The notes under the pieces were generated by a model that was not told the DNA's origin, ran no database searches, and saw nothing but the letters and a program-made list of their open reading frames with translations. Both the position numbers and the translations under genes were made by a program. From Lamellibrachia columna (lineage: Eukaryota; Annelida; Polychaeta; Sabellida; Siboglinidae), in NCBI GenBank assembly GCA_963662155.1, contig OY759274.1:41135842-41199841 (forward strand): DNA of 64,000 bases, given 5' to 3'. This document shows positions 1-12,600 of this stretch, in pieces (the stretch's first letter is position 1; each line of letters starts with the position of its first letter).

Positions 1-73
1 TGTCAACGAAATAATTTTTGAGAATGGCTGTGCCACAAAGTAAAAAGTAGCAAAACATTGTACAAAGAACACA

Positions 74-624
74 TTTGGCCGTAAGAAACGCGTCATTAAC
101 GCGCAGCAACTGCGGGCGGCGCGCAAATGCCGCTATCCAGCGTCGAAGCCGGTGACAGCTACGGGTGCTATTGCGCTGTCGGCAAGTGCGACGCCGCGAT
201 CTACTACGTCGATCGACGACGACGGGGGCTGTCCGTTACAGAGTGCCAGTAGTAGCAAACTGGCTCTACTGAAGGCGGCCAGTGATCAGGAAGATTTGGT
301 GCCTTCTGACGACACAAATGGTAAGTAATAGCTACAATACGGGGACTTTGACATTTATTAAAAGTTTGTACTTTTACCCAACAAAGTAATTGTGTTATTC
401 CTATATTGTATGTGGGAACATGGGCTAACCTAAGTTTGTAACCAATGCCATGATGTTTAAAAATCATTGAGAAATTTAGTTTTACTGGCCCTGACAATAT
501 TCGATATTACCTTTTTATCCTGACATAGTCTCATTCTTAGGAAAATAGTCTTAGCCATATCCTAATGATATGTCCATAGGCAGGTGTGTGTGCGTGTGTG
601 CATGCGTTCGTGCATACAGAAACA

Positions 625-656
<32 letters not shown>

Positions 657-1050
657 CACACATTCTTCATTACTTTAATATTTTTATGACAACAAACATA
701 TATTGATTACAATTTACAAATGGTATGTAACAAATTGTTTTTGCATTTGTTCTCAGCTTGCGCGCCTCGCTGGTGTCTTCTAGATCTCAACAAGCTCGAC
801 ACGCTGTTGGAGTTGGTGGAATGTCCAGTGTCAATTGCAACCGGCACTGTGCGCAACAACGTCTGAAGCAAAGCGTATGGGATTTGCGCTGCGTCTTGAG
901 CTGGCGTGTCACAAGTGTGGCTACGTGTTTGGCAACACATACTCGTCGCCGGAGTTGCCAAGCAACAAGAAGCCATCGCCATTTGTTATCAACGACACAA
1001 TGACCCTGCTCTTCAACTGTGAACGTTACATGTTTGATGCTCAGTGGACC
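74..1050 (+). pseudogene. Mutator-like (MULE) protein N-terminal remnant, frameshifted
   Basis: Two coding-like blocks join in phase over a plausible intron. Block 1 (about 74-318) is a basic and Ser/Thr-rich stretch ending at a GTAAGT donor. Block 2 begins after the acceptor at 756 and reads WCLLDLNKLDTLLELVECP. It then hits a stop at 864-866, while the next frame continues with GFALRLELACHKCGYVF and FVINDTMTLLFN. The order (hydrophobic leader, CxxC-type Cys, G-[FL]-A-x-x-L-x-[LV]-x-C-x-x-C-[GD], Thr-Tyr-Ser-Ser, then a [FV]-x-[IV]-N block) matches the N-terminal region of metazoan Mutator-like transposase-domain proteins. A one-base frame change lies between about 835 and 863, and the expected downstream domain is absent, so this looks like a dead copy. 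The family assignment is by recognition only. Confidence 0.5.
588..662. repeat. GT / ACGC / AC microsatellite
   Basis: Simple-sequence tract: GTGTGTGCGTGTGTG, then (ACGC)n, then (AC)n. It lies in the putative intron of the Mutator-like remnant. Confidence 0.85.
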
Positions 1051-1174
1051 TTAGTTATGTTGTTGGCCCTGTGTGCATTTGTTGTGCCAACTTGCATGCA
1101 CAGTCACTTCCTTATCCTGTATTCATTTTATGAGAACTTTATCAAAACCATGTACCACATTAGTATGAAGTTTC

Positions 1175-2660
1175 TCTGAAAGTAATGATGCAACCAACAT
1201 AACGTTTTGTGCTACCCAAATAAGATTTCAAGTGTTGCATTCAGGTTATTCTTCTCTACATAACTGATAGAAAATATTTTTTAAATAATAAAAATATATA
1301 AAAATAAATACATCAGTATTAGTTACCAAAAATAATGTATTTTTGTATCATAAAAAAACACTCCTCTTTTTTACAAATGTTTCCTACTAGTTGTGAAACA
1401 GAATGTTTACTGAATATAGTTATTTAACAAGATTTGCCATCCAAGCCAAAGGCCCAGGATGGCAAGTGGACAAGGAAGCCATTGGCTTATCGAGAGTCCA
1501 ACAATGTTCACCTACTTATAACCCGCCCTCCTGAGATATGTGTCAACCTTGTTTTTAAACATATTCACGCTGCTAGCAGTTACACAATATGTAGACAATT
1601 TGTTCCATTCATTTATTGTCCTCTGTGCGAACGAGTGCTTCCTGATGTCCAATCTACATTGATCCTTTACTAATTTTACCTCATGTCCTCTAGTTCTGCT
1701 ATCCTTCTTGAGTGAGAAAAACATATTTCTATCAATATTTTCATACCCATTCAATATCTTAAAAACTTCAATTTGATCTCCTCTTAACCTCCTTGTCTCT
1801 AGAGTTGTTAAACCACATTCTTTCAGGCGTTCTTCATAACTAAGGTCTCTAAGTTCTGGAATCATTTTAGTTGCTCTCCTTTGTATGCGTTCAAGCAAAA
1901 AACATAACATATTTGTTAAGCATGATCTGATGATTTTAAAAATCATGCAAGAATTACGATGATAACTTTATTCAAGAAGAAATTACAGTGTTTCTCAGTT
2001 TACAAATATTATGTTCAAAATGGCAGCTATCTTGTTTGGTTCATGTATCACATTTGCAGGAAGCGTATCTCTGGAAGTACTTATGCCAGCAAAATAATGT
2101 TTACATTGTTATATTCAGCATAATAATTTCTAATAGCATGCCAAAGGAAATGTCTATGTGACTCATAGTTTTAAAGTATCAGAAGTATTGATGGTAAACA
2201 AATCTTTGACGGCTGTTTTCTCAAAAACGTGTTTTCTGCATTTGGAAAAGGATATCTCTGTGAGTAATTATGCTATCCAAATAAGGTTTTGAATGTTGCA
2301 TTCAGCATACTCTACTCGTCACAATGACCAGAGAGATTTTAAAAATCATCAACAGGTTGAAAGATAAACCCGTATTTATTGCCAAAAACAAAGTTTTTTT
2401 TTCGCACTTTACAAAAAAAAATTTTTTTTTATAAAAACAACATTTTAACAAATGCTCTGGTCATTGTACAGTAGAACGTGTATTGAACATGGATTTATGA
2501 GAATTATAATCATATATGTTCAATAAAAAATGGCAGTGTTTATAAATTTGTCAATTTTTGCTCAAAATGGCGGACATTTTGTTTGTTACCATGGAAACGG
2601 GGGATCTGGCTGACAAAAGTTCAATATATTTTTTACTCAGTAAGACCCATTCTATACTTT
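1175..2660. repeat. Diverged non-coding repeat pair around a LINE fragment
   Basis: About 1180-1290 and 2240-2350 share a recognisable core (ATCCAAATAAG.TTT, then TGTTGCATTCAG), followed by similar AT-rich text. About 1990-2030 and 2540-2590 share a 'TCAAAATGGC' block. No open frames cover these stretches. They look like old copies of a non-autonomous element interrupted by the LINE fragment at 1432-1945. Confidence 0.4.
1432..1945 (-). mobile_element. CR1-like LINE, 3' end fragment with internal deletion
   Basis: On the minus strand this encodes the C-terminal part of a CR1/Jockey-superfamily reverse transcriptase: RRATKMIPELRDLSYEERL, then LTTLETRRLRGDQIEVFKI, then NEWNKLSTYCVTASSVNMFK. 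The stop and the short 3' tail are near 1432-1440. Just upstream of the RRATK block the frame reads SCLTNMLCF, a motif that belongs several hundred residues earlier in this family (compare the copy at 50.4-51.7 kb). The copy therefore carries an internal deletion joining distant parts of the RT. It is nearly identical in this part to the copy at 38.0-39.0 kb. Confidence 0.85.
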
Positions 2661-2699
2661 TGGCCGAAGAAATTACAAGATTTGCAGAACTAAAAAAAA

Positions 2700-3140
2700 T
2701 TATCCTATCTAGCTGCCATGTGTGGCCTTAAACAGGTGCTGCGTTCTGCAGTTCGTTTTGTCGCTGGCGACTATCGGAGAACTTTAAGTGTCATGGCTGT
2801 GTGTGCTGACCTTGTATGGAGTTCACTACACGCCAGACGTTACGTTAGAGATGCCATTATGTTGTTAAAGATACACCATGGACTAGTTTGCATCAGTTTG
2901 CCTACCATCATTGTCACAGCAGATGCTTGCACCAGATGCCACCATGAAAACAGTGAACACTACTAGCCTCCTGCGTGATCTACCCGCACTCGTTCCATGT
3001 TCGCTCTATCCCAATGTGGAATTCGCCCACCCAGTAAGCAGCCAGGGCATATACTGTAGAAATATTCCAGAGAGCCGCCAAGTATCCAAGTCCATTTTAA
3101 CCCTCAACTGCATGATTTTATTGTGTGTGTAGAAACTGCA
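2700..3140 (+). mobile_element. LINE reverse transcriptase C-terminal remnant
   Basis: The plus strand reads RSAVRFVAGDYRRTLSVMAV, then ARRYVRDAIMLLKIHHGLV, and in a shifted frame near 2990-3040 RSIPMWNSPTQ. This is the post-RT tail common to Jockey/CR1-type LINEs (Q-R-[SR]-A-x-[RK]-F, a short helical block, then F-x-R-x-[IV]-x-x-W-N). Frameshifts show it is inactive. It is a different family from the minus-strand copy at 1.4-1.9 kb. Confidence 0.7.
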
Positions 3141-3477
3141 CAGTAGGCAAACTTACCACCACAATATACATTAGATTAGTGTTGATCGTCTCCACTGATC
3201 TATACACGACAGAGATCAGTGATTGTATCTTGCTTGTGTTGCATCCAAGATTATTTCTTGTTACCTGATTAAACTTTGTTGGTGTCTGTTTGTGGTAAGT
3301 TTACTATGTGATTCGTGGTCAAAGAATACTTCAGACCTTTTTAAGACCTACCGATAAAGATGTAATTTTTTATGACCTTTAAAATTGAGAAATCAATATA
3401 TGATTTTTTAAGACTTTTAAAGAATCCCTGGTAACACTGATATAACAAATGTGAACACAAATAAACGAGTCACCTAC

Positions 3478-3689
3478 CTTCCCGCACACTGAAGGGCATG
3501 GTGACGACGCCGTACGCCCCAGGCACGCCGTACAGGCAGCAGATGTAGTCAGAGAGGTAATCAAGGACTGACAGATCGTGCTCCACTACGATGATGTATT
3601 TGTGCTGTACTAATAGACTGCGGATGGCCAGGGCAGCTTTCAGACGTTGCTTCACGTCCAGGTAACTCGACGGTTCATCAAACATGAAG
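3478..3689 (-). CDS. ABCE1: ABCE1 coding exon 7 (Walker B and H-loop of NBD1)
   Basis: 212 nt encoding [20 protein letters not shown], then [19 protein letters not shown], then [12 protein letters not shown]. It holds the Walker B Asp-Glu, the D-loop and the switch His. It ends phase 1 at a GTAGGT donor; the next exon is not in the window. Confidence 0.95.
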
Positions 3690-6600
3690 CTGTAACACAG
3701 GCCATGGGTTAAAACTCCATCCTCTATTGATTTAGTTCATTACAAGTCAGGTTCGGTAATGTTCAAATATGTAGTGTGTTAATATTTTAAGTAATATGCG
3801 CAGTAGGTTTAGTGAGTGTGCACCTTTGTTAAAATCATCAAAAGAATTTACTTTGATCATTAGCTCGGGTAATTTGCGAACGTATGTGCAAAAGTAGGGG
3901 TGAACTGCTTTGCCTGTTTTCTGCAATTTTTTACTGGATCAGGCAAATAAGAATGTAGTGGTTTGTCTGACGATTTCATCAAAGTAACACATTTGTACAA
4001 ACGAACTAGCATGTTGCTGTGGATGTTAGAGTTTGTTCATAAAATGATTCTAAGATGAGACAAGCGAAACAATTAAACCGAGGAAGGAGTTTTAACACAA
4101 CTGTAACAAATGTGTAGTAGACGGGTCGTCAACAGTTTGCAGGCTACAGAAACACTGAAGGTCAAAAAGTATTATTCTCATACATTGTAATATCTCATTA
4201 TTATTGTAAGGAATTCTATCTGCTTCACACACTTGCACTGGCAGACATGTTCATTCAAACCCCTGCCCAGCTTCCCTGGTAACCATTCAGCCATGCTGCA
4301 ATTATTATGAAATAGCTACATAATTCACTGCTTCTGTAATAAGTAAACATATTTCCCCATGAGTATGATAGATCTGTCACTAACAAAAATACAGTCCACG
4401 TATGTACACAATCAAAAACTAAGCAGGGTTAGAATTTTGCGGGGTCCGCATGCCCTCAGACTGACTGCTGGACCCCCAGTAGTTCCAGGTCTAGGGGTCT
4501 GAATGGCTCCTAATAATACAGAAGCAGCTATTTTAATTACAGCTCCTGGGAAGATAGGATCACTGTCAGCTTCTGAAGTGGCACAAGAAGAAAGAATTGT
4601 AGCTAATTACCACATCTAAGACATAGCATATGGTCCAGGCCACCTGCTATTTTGGGCGACTACATAACAGCCAGTGATTGACAGGCAGTTTAAAACACTG
4701 TTACCACAAACAATGTTACCAAACTGTTATTTGAATACACACATCATCTGAATATACACAACATGCCAGCCAGTATTGTAGGGACACAAGGACTCATTTC
4801 AGATTTGCTCAAACCAGATAATAACAGTTACTTGTTTGAAGTGTATCTTTTCATCGTGTGATGCCAAGATATGCCCTTTGCTGTTGCTCACACACATTTG
4901 TGGCTTCGTTTGGAGTTTATAGCAGAATGCAGTTATGCTGCTTGAGGCATTACACCTATTATTACATGGACTTACACCTATTATTACATGGACTTACACC
5001 TATTATTACATGGACTTACACCTATTATTACATGGACTTACACCTATTATTACATGGACTTACACCTATTATTACATGGACTATTACTTACCCAATGTCT
5101 GAATATGACTGGAGGACATTTGGGTATTTATGCATATAACATAATATAACATTGTAATAATTATCTTGGATTTACTTTGCAACGTAAATACATACCATAG
5201 GATAATTAAATCCAATTTTAAGACCTTCAATGCATTCTAAAAACTTGAAGGCTTCAGAACCCCCTGCTAATTTTCACCCGAAAAGAAAAAAATTCATTCT
5301 CATCCGTGGATTTTCATGTCCACCCAATTGGTCATAAATAGCTTTTAAACGCATTAATTTTCACTCGACAGTATACCACATAGGGTCTAAAGTATATGAC
5401 TGGTAGGGTCTAAAGTATATGACTGATAGGGTCTAAAGTATATGACTGATAGGGTCTAAAGTATATGACTGGTGGGACAACTGTTTGAAACGTGAAGCAG
5501 CAGAACAAGTGCACACAATTCAATAACATTAATATTGTGGCTTTTATCATGCAATCTGTATGGCCCCCAGTTTTTGAAGTGGACCCCTAGATTTTGGCAA
5601 AGTGGGGATCCGATTGGCCCCTAATAAATTTAAGCTAAATTCTATCCTTGCTAAGAGATCACTTTATGTGGCGTCCAAATGGCCGAATGTAGATGCAGGT
5701 ACAACTTACATGTCGGCCTTCTGAATGCACACCATGGCGATGGCGAATCTCTGTAGCTCTCCACCAGACAGGTCTTCAATGTTGCGATTACGCACGCCCA
5801 TCAAATCTACATAGCACATAAACAAGTAATACTAATAATAAACTTTTATAGCACCTCAGAAACTGAGCTCAGAGGCACAATAAACCATATTTGTTAAGCA
5901 TAACATCATGAAAAGTCATCACCACCAGGGATTTAGGGTAGAAATACAATTTTTAAAAAGGATGTTTTGAGATTTTTGAGGAAAGTAGCTATAGTTTCAG
6001 ATGATTTCAAAGAGACAAGGAGTTTGATTCAGATGTTCAATGCATCTACAGAGAAAGCACACATGCACAGGTTAAGCTTAGCATTAGCAACAAGTTGTTG
6101 TGAGACAGATGTTCAATGCATCTACAGAGAAAGCACACTTGCACAGGTTAAGCTTAGCATTAGCAACCAGTTGTTGTGAGACAGATGTTCAATGCATCTA
6201 CAGAGAAAGCACACTTGCACAGGTTAAGCTTAGCATTAGCAACAAGTTGTTGTGAGACAGATGTTCAATGCATCTACAGAGAAAGCACACTTGCACAGGT
6301 TAAGCTTAGCATTAGCAACCAGTTGTTGTGAGACAGATGTTCAATGCATCTACAGAGAAAGCACACTTGCACAGGTTAAGCTTAGCATTAGCAACAAGTT
6401 GTTGTGAGACAGATGACCCGAGCTGCCTGGGGATGTTTTAAATATGCAGGAGACTATCCAAGTAGGGTGGTTGTTGTGTAGATAGAGCACGATATGTAAG
6501 AGTAGACAGTTTCAGTTTGATTCGATAGTTAACCAGAAACCAGTACACAGTTGTTATATAACCACCAGGGTTGAAAAAATCATGATTTTTTTTTAATTTA

Positions 6601-9600
6601 AATCGGATTTTTTTATTTATTAATTTTTTTTATTTTTTTTATTTTTTTAAATCTGGTATACACAATGTCATAAAATATTTAACTATCAGGCTATTTGGTG
6701 TCAATACAGCTACACAAGTGTGCACACTTTGTGTTTTTGTATTAAAAAACACAAAGCTTTGTTGATCTCGATGCTTGTAAACAATTATTTGTGTTAAATT
6801 CATATAAATCAGCGATTAAAAAAACCGGAAGTCAAAAAAACTTAAATCAATTATTATTTTTTTTGGAGCAATTTAAATCAACACAGAACAGCATCACCAC
6901 ACTTACTTTCAATCACTCTATCTCACACAAGTTTCTAGTACATTTTCAGCAATGTACCAACCATGTATCATACACTCGTAGTGATAAAAATACTGCTTTC
7001 AGTGCAAAATGCTTTCATTCAAACTAGTCAACATTTGTCTTCAGAATTATCTCAATATTGGTTGATGTGAACATACAGCTATATGGGTCATTCCGTGTCA
7101 ACTCAACCAATGGTCAAAAAGTTGATGACTCAGAATTTTCTTGCTTAAATTTTAACCAATGAATTAGTAGGTATACCTGAGCACTTCTACAAAAAAAAAC
7201 TAAGGATTTACATGCAAATTGTGTCTGTAACGCCCTATAATGTAAACAGGGGGTATGTGCCCAAAAACACACCCATTATTTTATCTTTTTTCAGGTGCTT
7301 TTAACTTGAGAAGTTTACAAGCTATGTATCTGAAATTTGCTGAACATGTAAACATGTAGGAACAGATTATGTATGCAACTTTTAAGAATAATAGGGCAAA
7401 GAACAATGGGTACGGAAAATAATTTTTTCAGAGACGCATTTCTGCAGTCTGTATTTTATTATTGTCCGAAAAATGTTTTTCATTGTCATACACTTAGTAT
7501 ACCTAATGTCCTTTCTCCTATCATTTTTTTAATTTTGCTTAGATAATCTGTACCAATATGTCTACATACTCAACAAATTTCAGATATGGAGCTTGTAAAC
7601 TTCTTAAGTTAGATGCACCTCAAAACCGAAGAAAAAAAAAGGATGCGTTTTTGAGGCGCTTACCCCTGTTCATATTATAGGGCGTTATTTGATTGGTTAG
7701 TTGATTTGACACAGAATGACCCTTATTTACACATAATAAATTATGCATGCATAATCTAAGTAGTGATCTAGAAAACTTACCCAACATCTCGCACACCCTG
7801 ATCTGGTTCTTCGTGTCGTCCTTCCTATCCAGCAGTGATTGAACGGAACCCTGGTGGCCAGAACAGAACACACATCAGCAACACATAACGGCAGAGTTAT
7901 GTTCGTTCAACAACTAACTTAGTCATATAGGCCATGGGCTAGGACCTGAAACTGGACCAGTCGGTTCCATCAGGACGAACTAAACCTAACAGTGCTTTTT
8001 GATTAGCTACTGTCTGTTATCTTTTATTTTCAGACCGTACTCTATATTCTTACCACTTCGTTTTGTCATGTCGACATAGATGTAATATATTGTATGGTTT
8101 TTGTGTTGAATACTTTGTTTTGTTGTCTTTTGGACAAAAAAATATTTCCTGTTTAGCATGACATGATATGATGTATGTAGGGGGTAGCTTAAGGTAAGTA
8201 ATCAAGTCTTTTATAAGTGACTCCTTGGAAACCACATACCACGATACAATAGTTAATATGAGATAATAGTAGTATATTATATAAAAGAATTTTAATTTCT
8301 AGAGGCAACACCTGCTTTAATCTGTTTAATATGCTGAAAATTTTGGAACACACATATTTTTTCCAATTTAAGTTTGTATCTCAAGTCAGTTTTAAAAATA
8401 AATTCTTCCACTCGCTCTATGTTGATATATATTATTTTTGCTTAATGATAATTTATTAATATTAAGCCATTCCATTATTTTCATTTACTACAGATTTAGT
8501 GTTGTCATTAAAGGATTTTATGGTACTAAATAAGGTGGTGTCATCGGCATACATAATAAAGTTAAACATTTGGCTAGCTTTTGAGAAATCGCTTATGTAT
8601 ATTATAAATAACAAGGGACCAAGGACAGATCCTTGTGGTACACTAATGTTTATAGATATCAGATTTAGCATTTTCAAATTCAACACATTGACTTTGATTA
8701 TTTAAATAGCTTTTAAGTAAATTCAGAGAAGATCCATCTAAGCCATAATATGTTAATTTGTTTAATAGTATTGAATGATCAATAGTGTTAAACGCCTTTG
8801 AGAGGTCAAGAATAATGGTGAATTTTTAAATAGTGATGAATCGTCTTTCTTGAAAATAGGAATAACTTTGGCAATTTTGAGTTTGTCAGGGAATATACCT
8901 GTATTTATAACTTTTATAATTATATTAAAACTATAATAGGGTTAATGATTTATGAGGCTTATGCCATCAATGATGCAAGCAGATAATGGTGATGCACTCT
9001 CAGCAGGGGTCACCTTCGTTTCCAGCTCTCTTGCCAAAACAGCTTCGTTGGCATTTTTCATAGCAAGAAACCAGGGCGGGGGGCAAGGCAGGGGACCAGG
9101 GCTGGGGGGCTAGGCAGGGACCAGGGCTGGGAACAAGGCAGGGGACCAGGACAGGGGGCAAGGCAGGGGACCAGGGCAGCGGGGCAAGGCAGGGGACCAG
9201 GGCAGGGGGGCAAGGGGATGCTTAAGCATTTCTTGCATGTTGAGATTTCTGCTTATATGCACAGCACCGTAGAATGAGCAAGCGAATAGAATGGAGATGC
9301 AGTAGCCAATTTTCCTCTCTCGATGCTTGGATCAATGCCAACAGGAACTCTACAAGGTCAACATAAGACATCCAGAAAGCTGCAAGATCCCCACTGCTGT
9401 GATAAGCAGGGCCAAACACTCAGTGAATCGTCCCAGTATCAGACTGGAAGCTGGATGATGAAGCATTGCCTGGAGACGTTCATGACATGTGTTTTGTTAT
9501 AGCTCTTCCAAACATTTAATGACTGCAGGTAGAAGTTGCGAGTCCTCAAAGTGGTGTTCTTCTAACCATTGGTTGAAACCTTTCTAGCCTCTGAAGAGCT

Positions 9601-12600
9601 TCATACACGAGCTTGTGGAGGCGTACTCCAAGGTTGTATTGGTGGTAGTATTGATCGCGCCACTGATATCTATAATTCGCTTGAAGGAGTGGAGTTATAC
9701 ATCATTTGATCACGGTCGAGTATGTATTCGTTGGAAATAATCTTTGGGGTTAGGCTCCACGATTATGCACTCCACCGCTGTCTTATTCATGATGGTGGTC
9801 ACCTCGGCTCTTGAGCGCATTTGCGCTTTTCACATCACAGCAGCCACAAGAACAGCTTACCACAAATCACACTCACCCTTTTATATCAGTACGTGTCTAG
9901 AAATGGCATTCGCACCAGTCCACGAAAGTGAAAATTGCTTATAGCAGGCTTAAGCTACCGAATTGAAATGTCAGTAATACATTTTTTATCATAATTTGGA
10001 CATCCTTAAACACCAGTACCAAGGTTTTTTAGTTCCAATTTTGGTACCAATATTCCACTTGTCCCATAGACTAATAGTGATATGACCAATGTATATGGTT
10101 CTCTGCCAGCCAACAGTTTATATCCAGTGGTTTCAGTATGTGAACAGTTTATATCCAGTGGTTTCAGTGTGTGAACAGTTTATATCCAGTGGTTTCAGTG
10201 TGTGAACAGTTTATATCCAGTGGTTTCAGTGTGTGAACAGTTTATATCCAGTGGTTTCAGTGTGTGAACAGTTTATATCCAGTGGTTTCAGTGTGTGAAC
10301 AGTTTATATCCAGTGGTTTCAGTGTGTGAACAGTTTATATCCAGTGGTTTCAGTGTGTGAACAGTTTATATCCAGTGGTTTCAGTGTGTGAACAGTTTAT
10401 ATCCAGTGGTTTCAGTGTGTGAACAGTTTATATCCAGTGGTTTCAGTGTGTGAACAGTTTATATCCAGTGGTTTCAGTGTGTGAACAGTTTATATCCAGT
10501 GGTTTCAGTGTGTGAACAGTTTATATCCAGTGGTTTCAGTGTGTGAACAGTTTATATCCAGTGGTTTCAGTGTGTGAACAGTTTATATCCAGTGGTTTCA
10601 GTGTGTGAACAGTTTATATCCAGTGGTTTCAGTGTGTGAACAGTTTATATCCAGTGGTTTCAGTGTGTGAACAGTTTATATCCAGTGGTTTCAGTGTGTG
10701 AACAGTTTATATCCAGTGGTTTCAGTGTGTGAACAGTTTATATCCAGTGGTTTCAGTGTGTGAACAGTTTATATCCAGTGGTTTCAGTGTGTGAACAGTT
10801 TATATCCAGTGGTTTCAGTGTGTGAACAGTTTATATCCAGTGGTTTCAGTGTGTGAACAGTTTATATCCAGTGGTTTCAGTGTGTGAACAGTTTATATCC
10901 AGTGGTTTCAGTGTGTGAACAGTTTATATCCAGTGGTTTCAGTGTGTGAACAGTTTATATCCAGTGGTTTCAGTGTGTGAACAGTTTATATCCAGTGGTT
11001 TCAGTGTGTGAACAGTTTATATCCAGTGGTTTCAGTGTGTGAACAGTTTATATCCAGTGGTTTCAGTGTGTGAACAGTTTATATCCAGTGGTTTCAGTGT
11101 GTGAACAGTTTATATCCAGTGGTTTCAGTGTGTGAACAGTTTATATCCAGTGGTTTCAGTGTGTGAACAGTTTATATCCAGTGGTTTCAGTGTGTGAACA
11201 GTTTATATCCAGTGGTTTCAGTGTGTGAACAGTTTATATCCAGTGGTTTCAGTGTGTGAACAGTTTATATCCAGTGGTTTCAGTGTGTGAACAGTTTATA
11301 TCCAGTGGTTTCAGTATGTGAACAGTTTATATCCAGTGGTTTCAGTGTGTGAACAGTTTATATCCAGTGGTTTCAGTATGTGAACAGTTTATATCCAGTG
11401 GTTTCAGTGTGTGAACAGTTTATATCCAGTGGTTTCAGTGTGTGAACAGTTTATATCCAGTGGTTTCAGTGTGTGAACAGTTTATATCCAGTGGTTTCAG
11501 TGTGTGAACAGTTTATATCCAGTGGTTTCAGTGTGTGAACAGTTTATATCCAGTGGTTTCAGTGTGTGAACAGTTTATATCCAGTGGTTTCAGTGTGTGA
11601 ACAGTTTATATCCAGTGGTTTCAGTGTGTGAACAGTTTATATCCAGTGGTTTCAGTGTGTGAACAGTTTATATCCAGTGGTTTCAGTGTGTGAACAGTTT
11701 ATATCCAGTGGTTTCAGTGTGTGAACAGTTTATATCCAGTGGTTTCAGTGTGTGAACAGTTTATATCCAGTGGTTTCAGTGTGTGAACAGTTTATATCCA
11801 GTGGTTTCAGTGTGTGAACAGTTTATATCCAGTGGTTTCAGTGTGTGAACAGTTTATATCCAGTGGTTTCAGTGTGTGAACAGTTTATATCCAGTGGTTT
11901 CAGTGTGTGAACAGTTTATATCCAGTGGTTTCAGTGTGTGAACAGTTTATATCCAGTGGTTTCAGTGTGTGAACAGTTTATATCCAGTGGTTTCAGTGTG
12001 TGAACAGTTTATATCCAGTGGTTTCAGTGTGTGAACAGTTTATATCCAGTGGTTTCAGTGTGTGAACAGTTTATATCCAGTGGTTTCAGTGTGTGAACAG
12101 TTTATATCCAGTGGTTTCAGTGTGTGAACAGTTTATATCCAGTGGTTTCAGTGTGTGAACAGTTTATATCCAGTGGTTTCAGTGTGTGAACAGTTTATAT
12201 CCAGTGGTTTCAGTGTGTGAACAGTTTATATCCAGTGGTTTCAGTGTGTGAACAGTTTATATCCAGTGGTTTCAGTGTGTGAACAGTTTATATCCAGTGG
12301 TTTCAGTGTGTGAACAGTTTATATCCAGTGGTTTCAGTGTGTGAACAGTTTATATCCAGTGGTTTCAGTGTGTGAACAGTTTATATCCAGTGGTTTCAGT
12401 GTGTGAACAGTTTATATCCAGTGGTTTCAGTGTGTGAACAGTTTATATCCAGTGGTTTCAGTGTGTGAACAGTTTATATCCAGTGGTTTCAGTGTGTGAA
12501 CAGTTTATATCCAGTGGTTTCAGTGTGTGAACAGTTTATATCCAGTGGTTTCAGTGTGTGAACAGTTTATATCCAGTGGTTTCAGTGTGTGAACAGTTTA

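Larger units (their letters stand above)
4424..5650. mobile_element. hAT-like non-autonomous DNA transposon (TIR CAGGG..TAGAATTT)
   Basis: The left end CAGGGTTAGAATTTTGC and the reverse complement of the right end (CAAGGATAGAATTTAGC) are inverted repeats. Both ends are flanked by CTAAG (4419-4423 and 5651-5655), a likely target duplication. Subterminal blocks on each side share GGACCCC-type and TCTAGGGGTC-type motifs in inverted order. The CAGGG terminus suggests hAT, but only 5 bp of the usual 8-bp duplication match. There is no transposase frame. Two minisatellites sit inside. The element lies in ABCE1 intron 6. Confidence 0.6.

Noticed and set aside
4858..5139. 93-codon protein with [14 protein letters not shown] repeats
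   Set aside because: The 22-bp repeat cycles through all frames every 66 bp; this is a minisatellite artefact.
6560..6660. Regulatory AT-hook or origin-like A/T tract
   Set aside because: Simple T/A-rich low-complexity sequence near a CAGGGTTGAAAAAATC-like transposon end; nothing specific supports a function.
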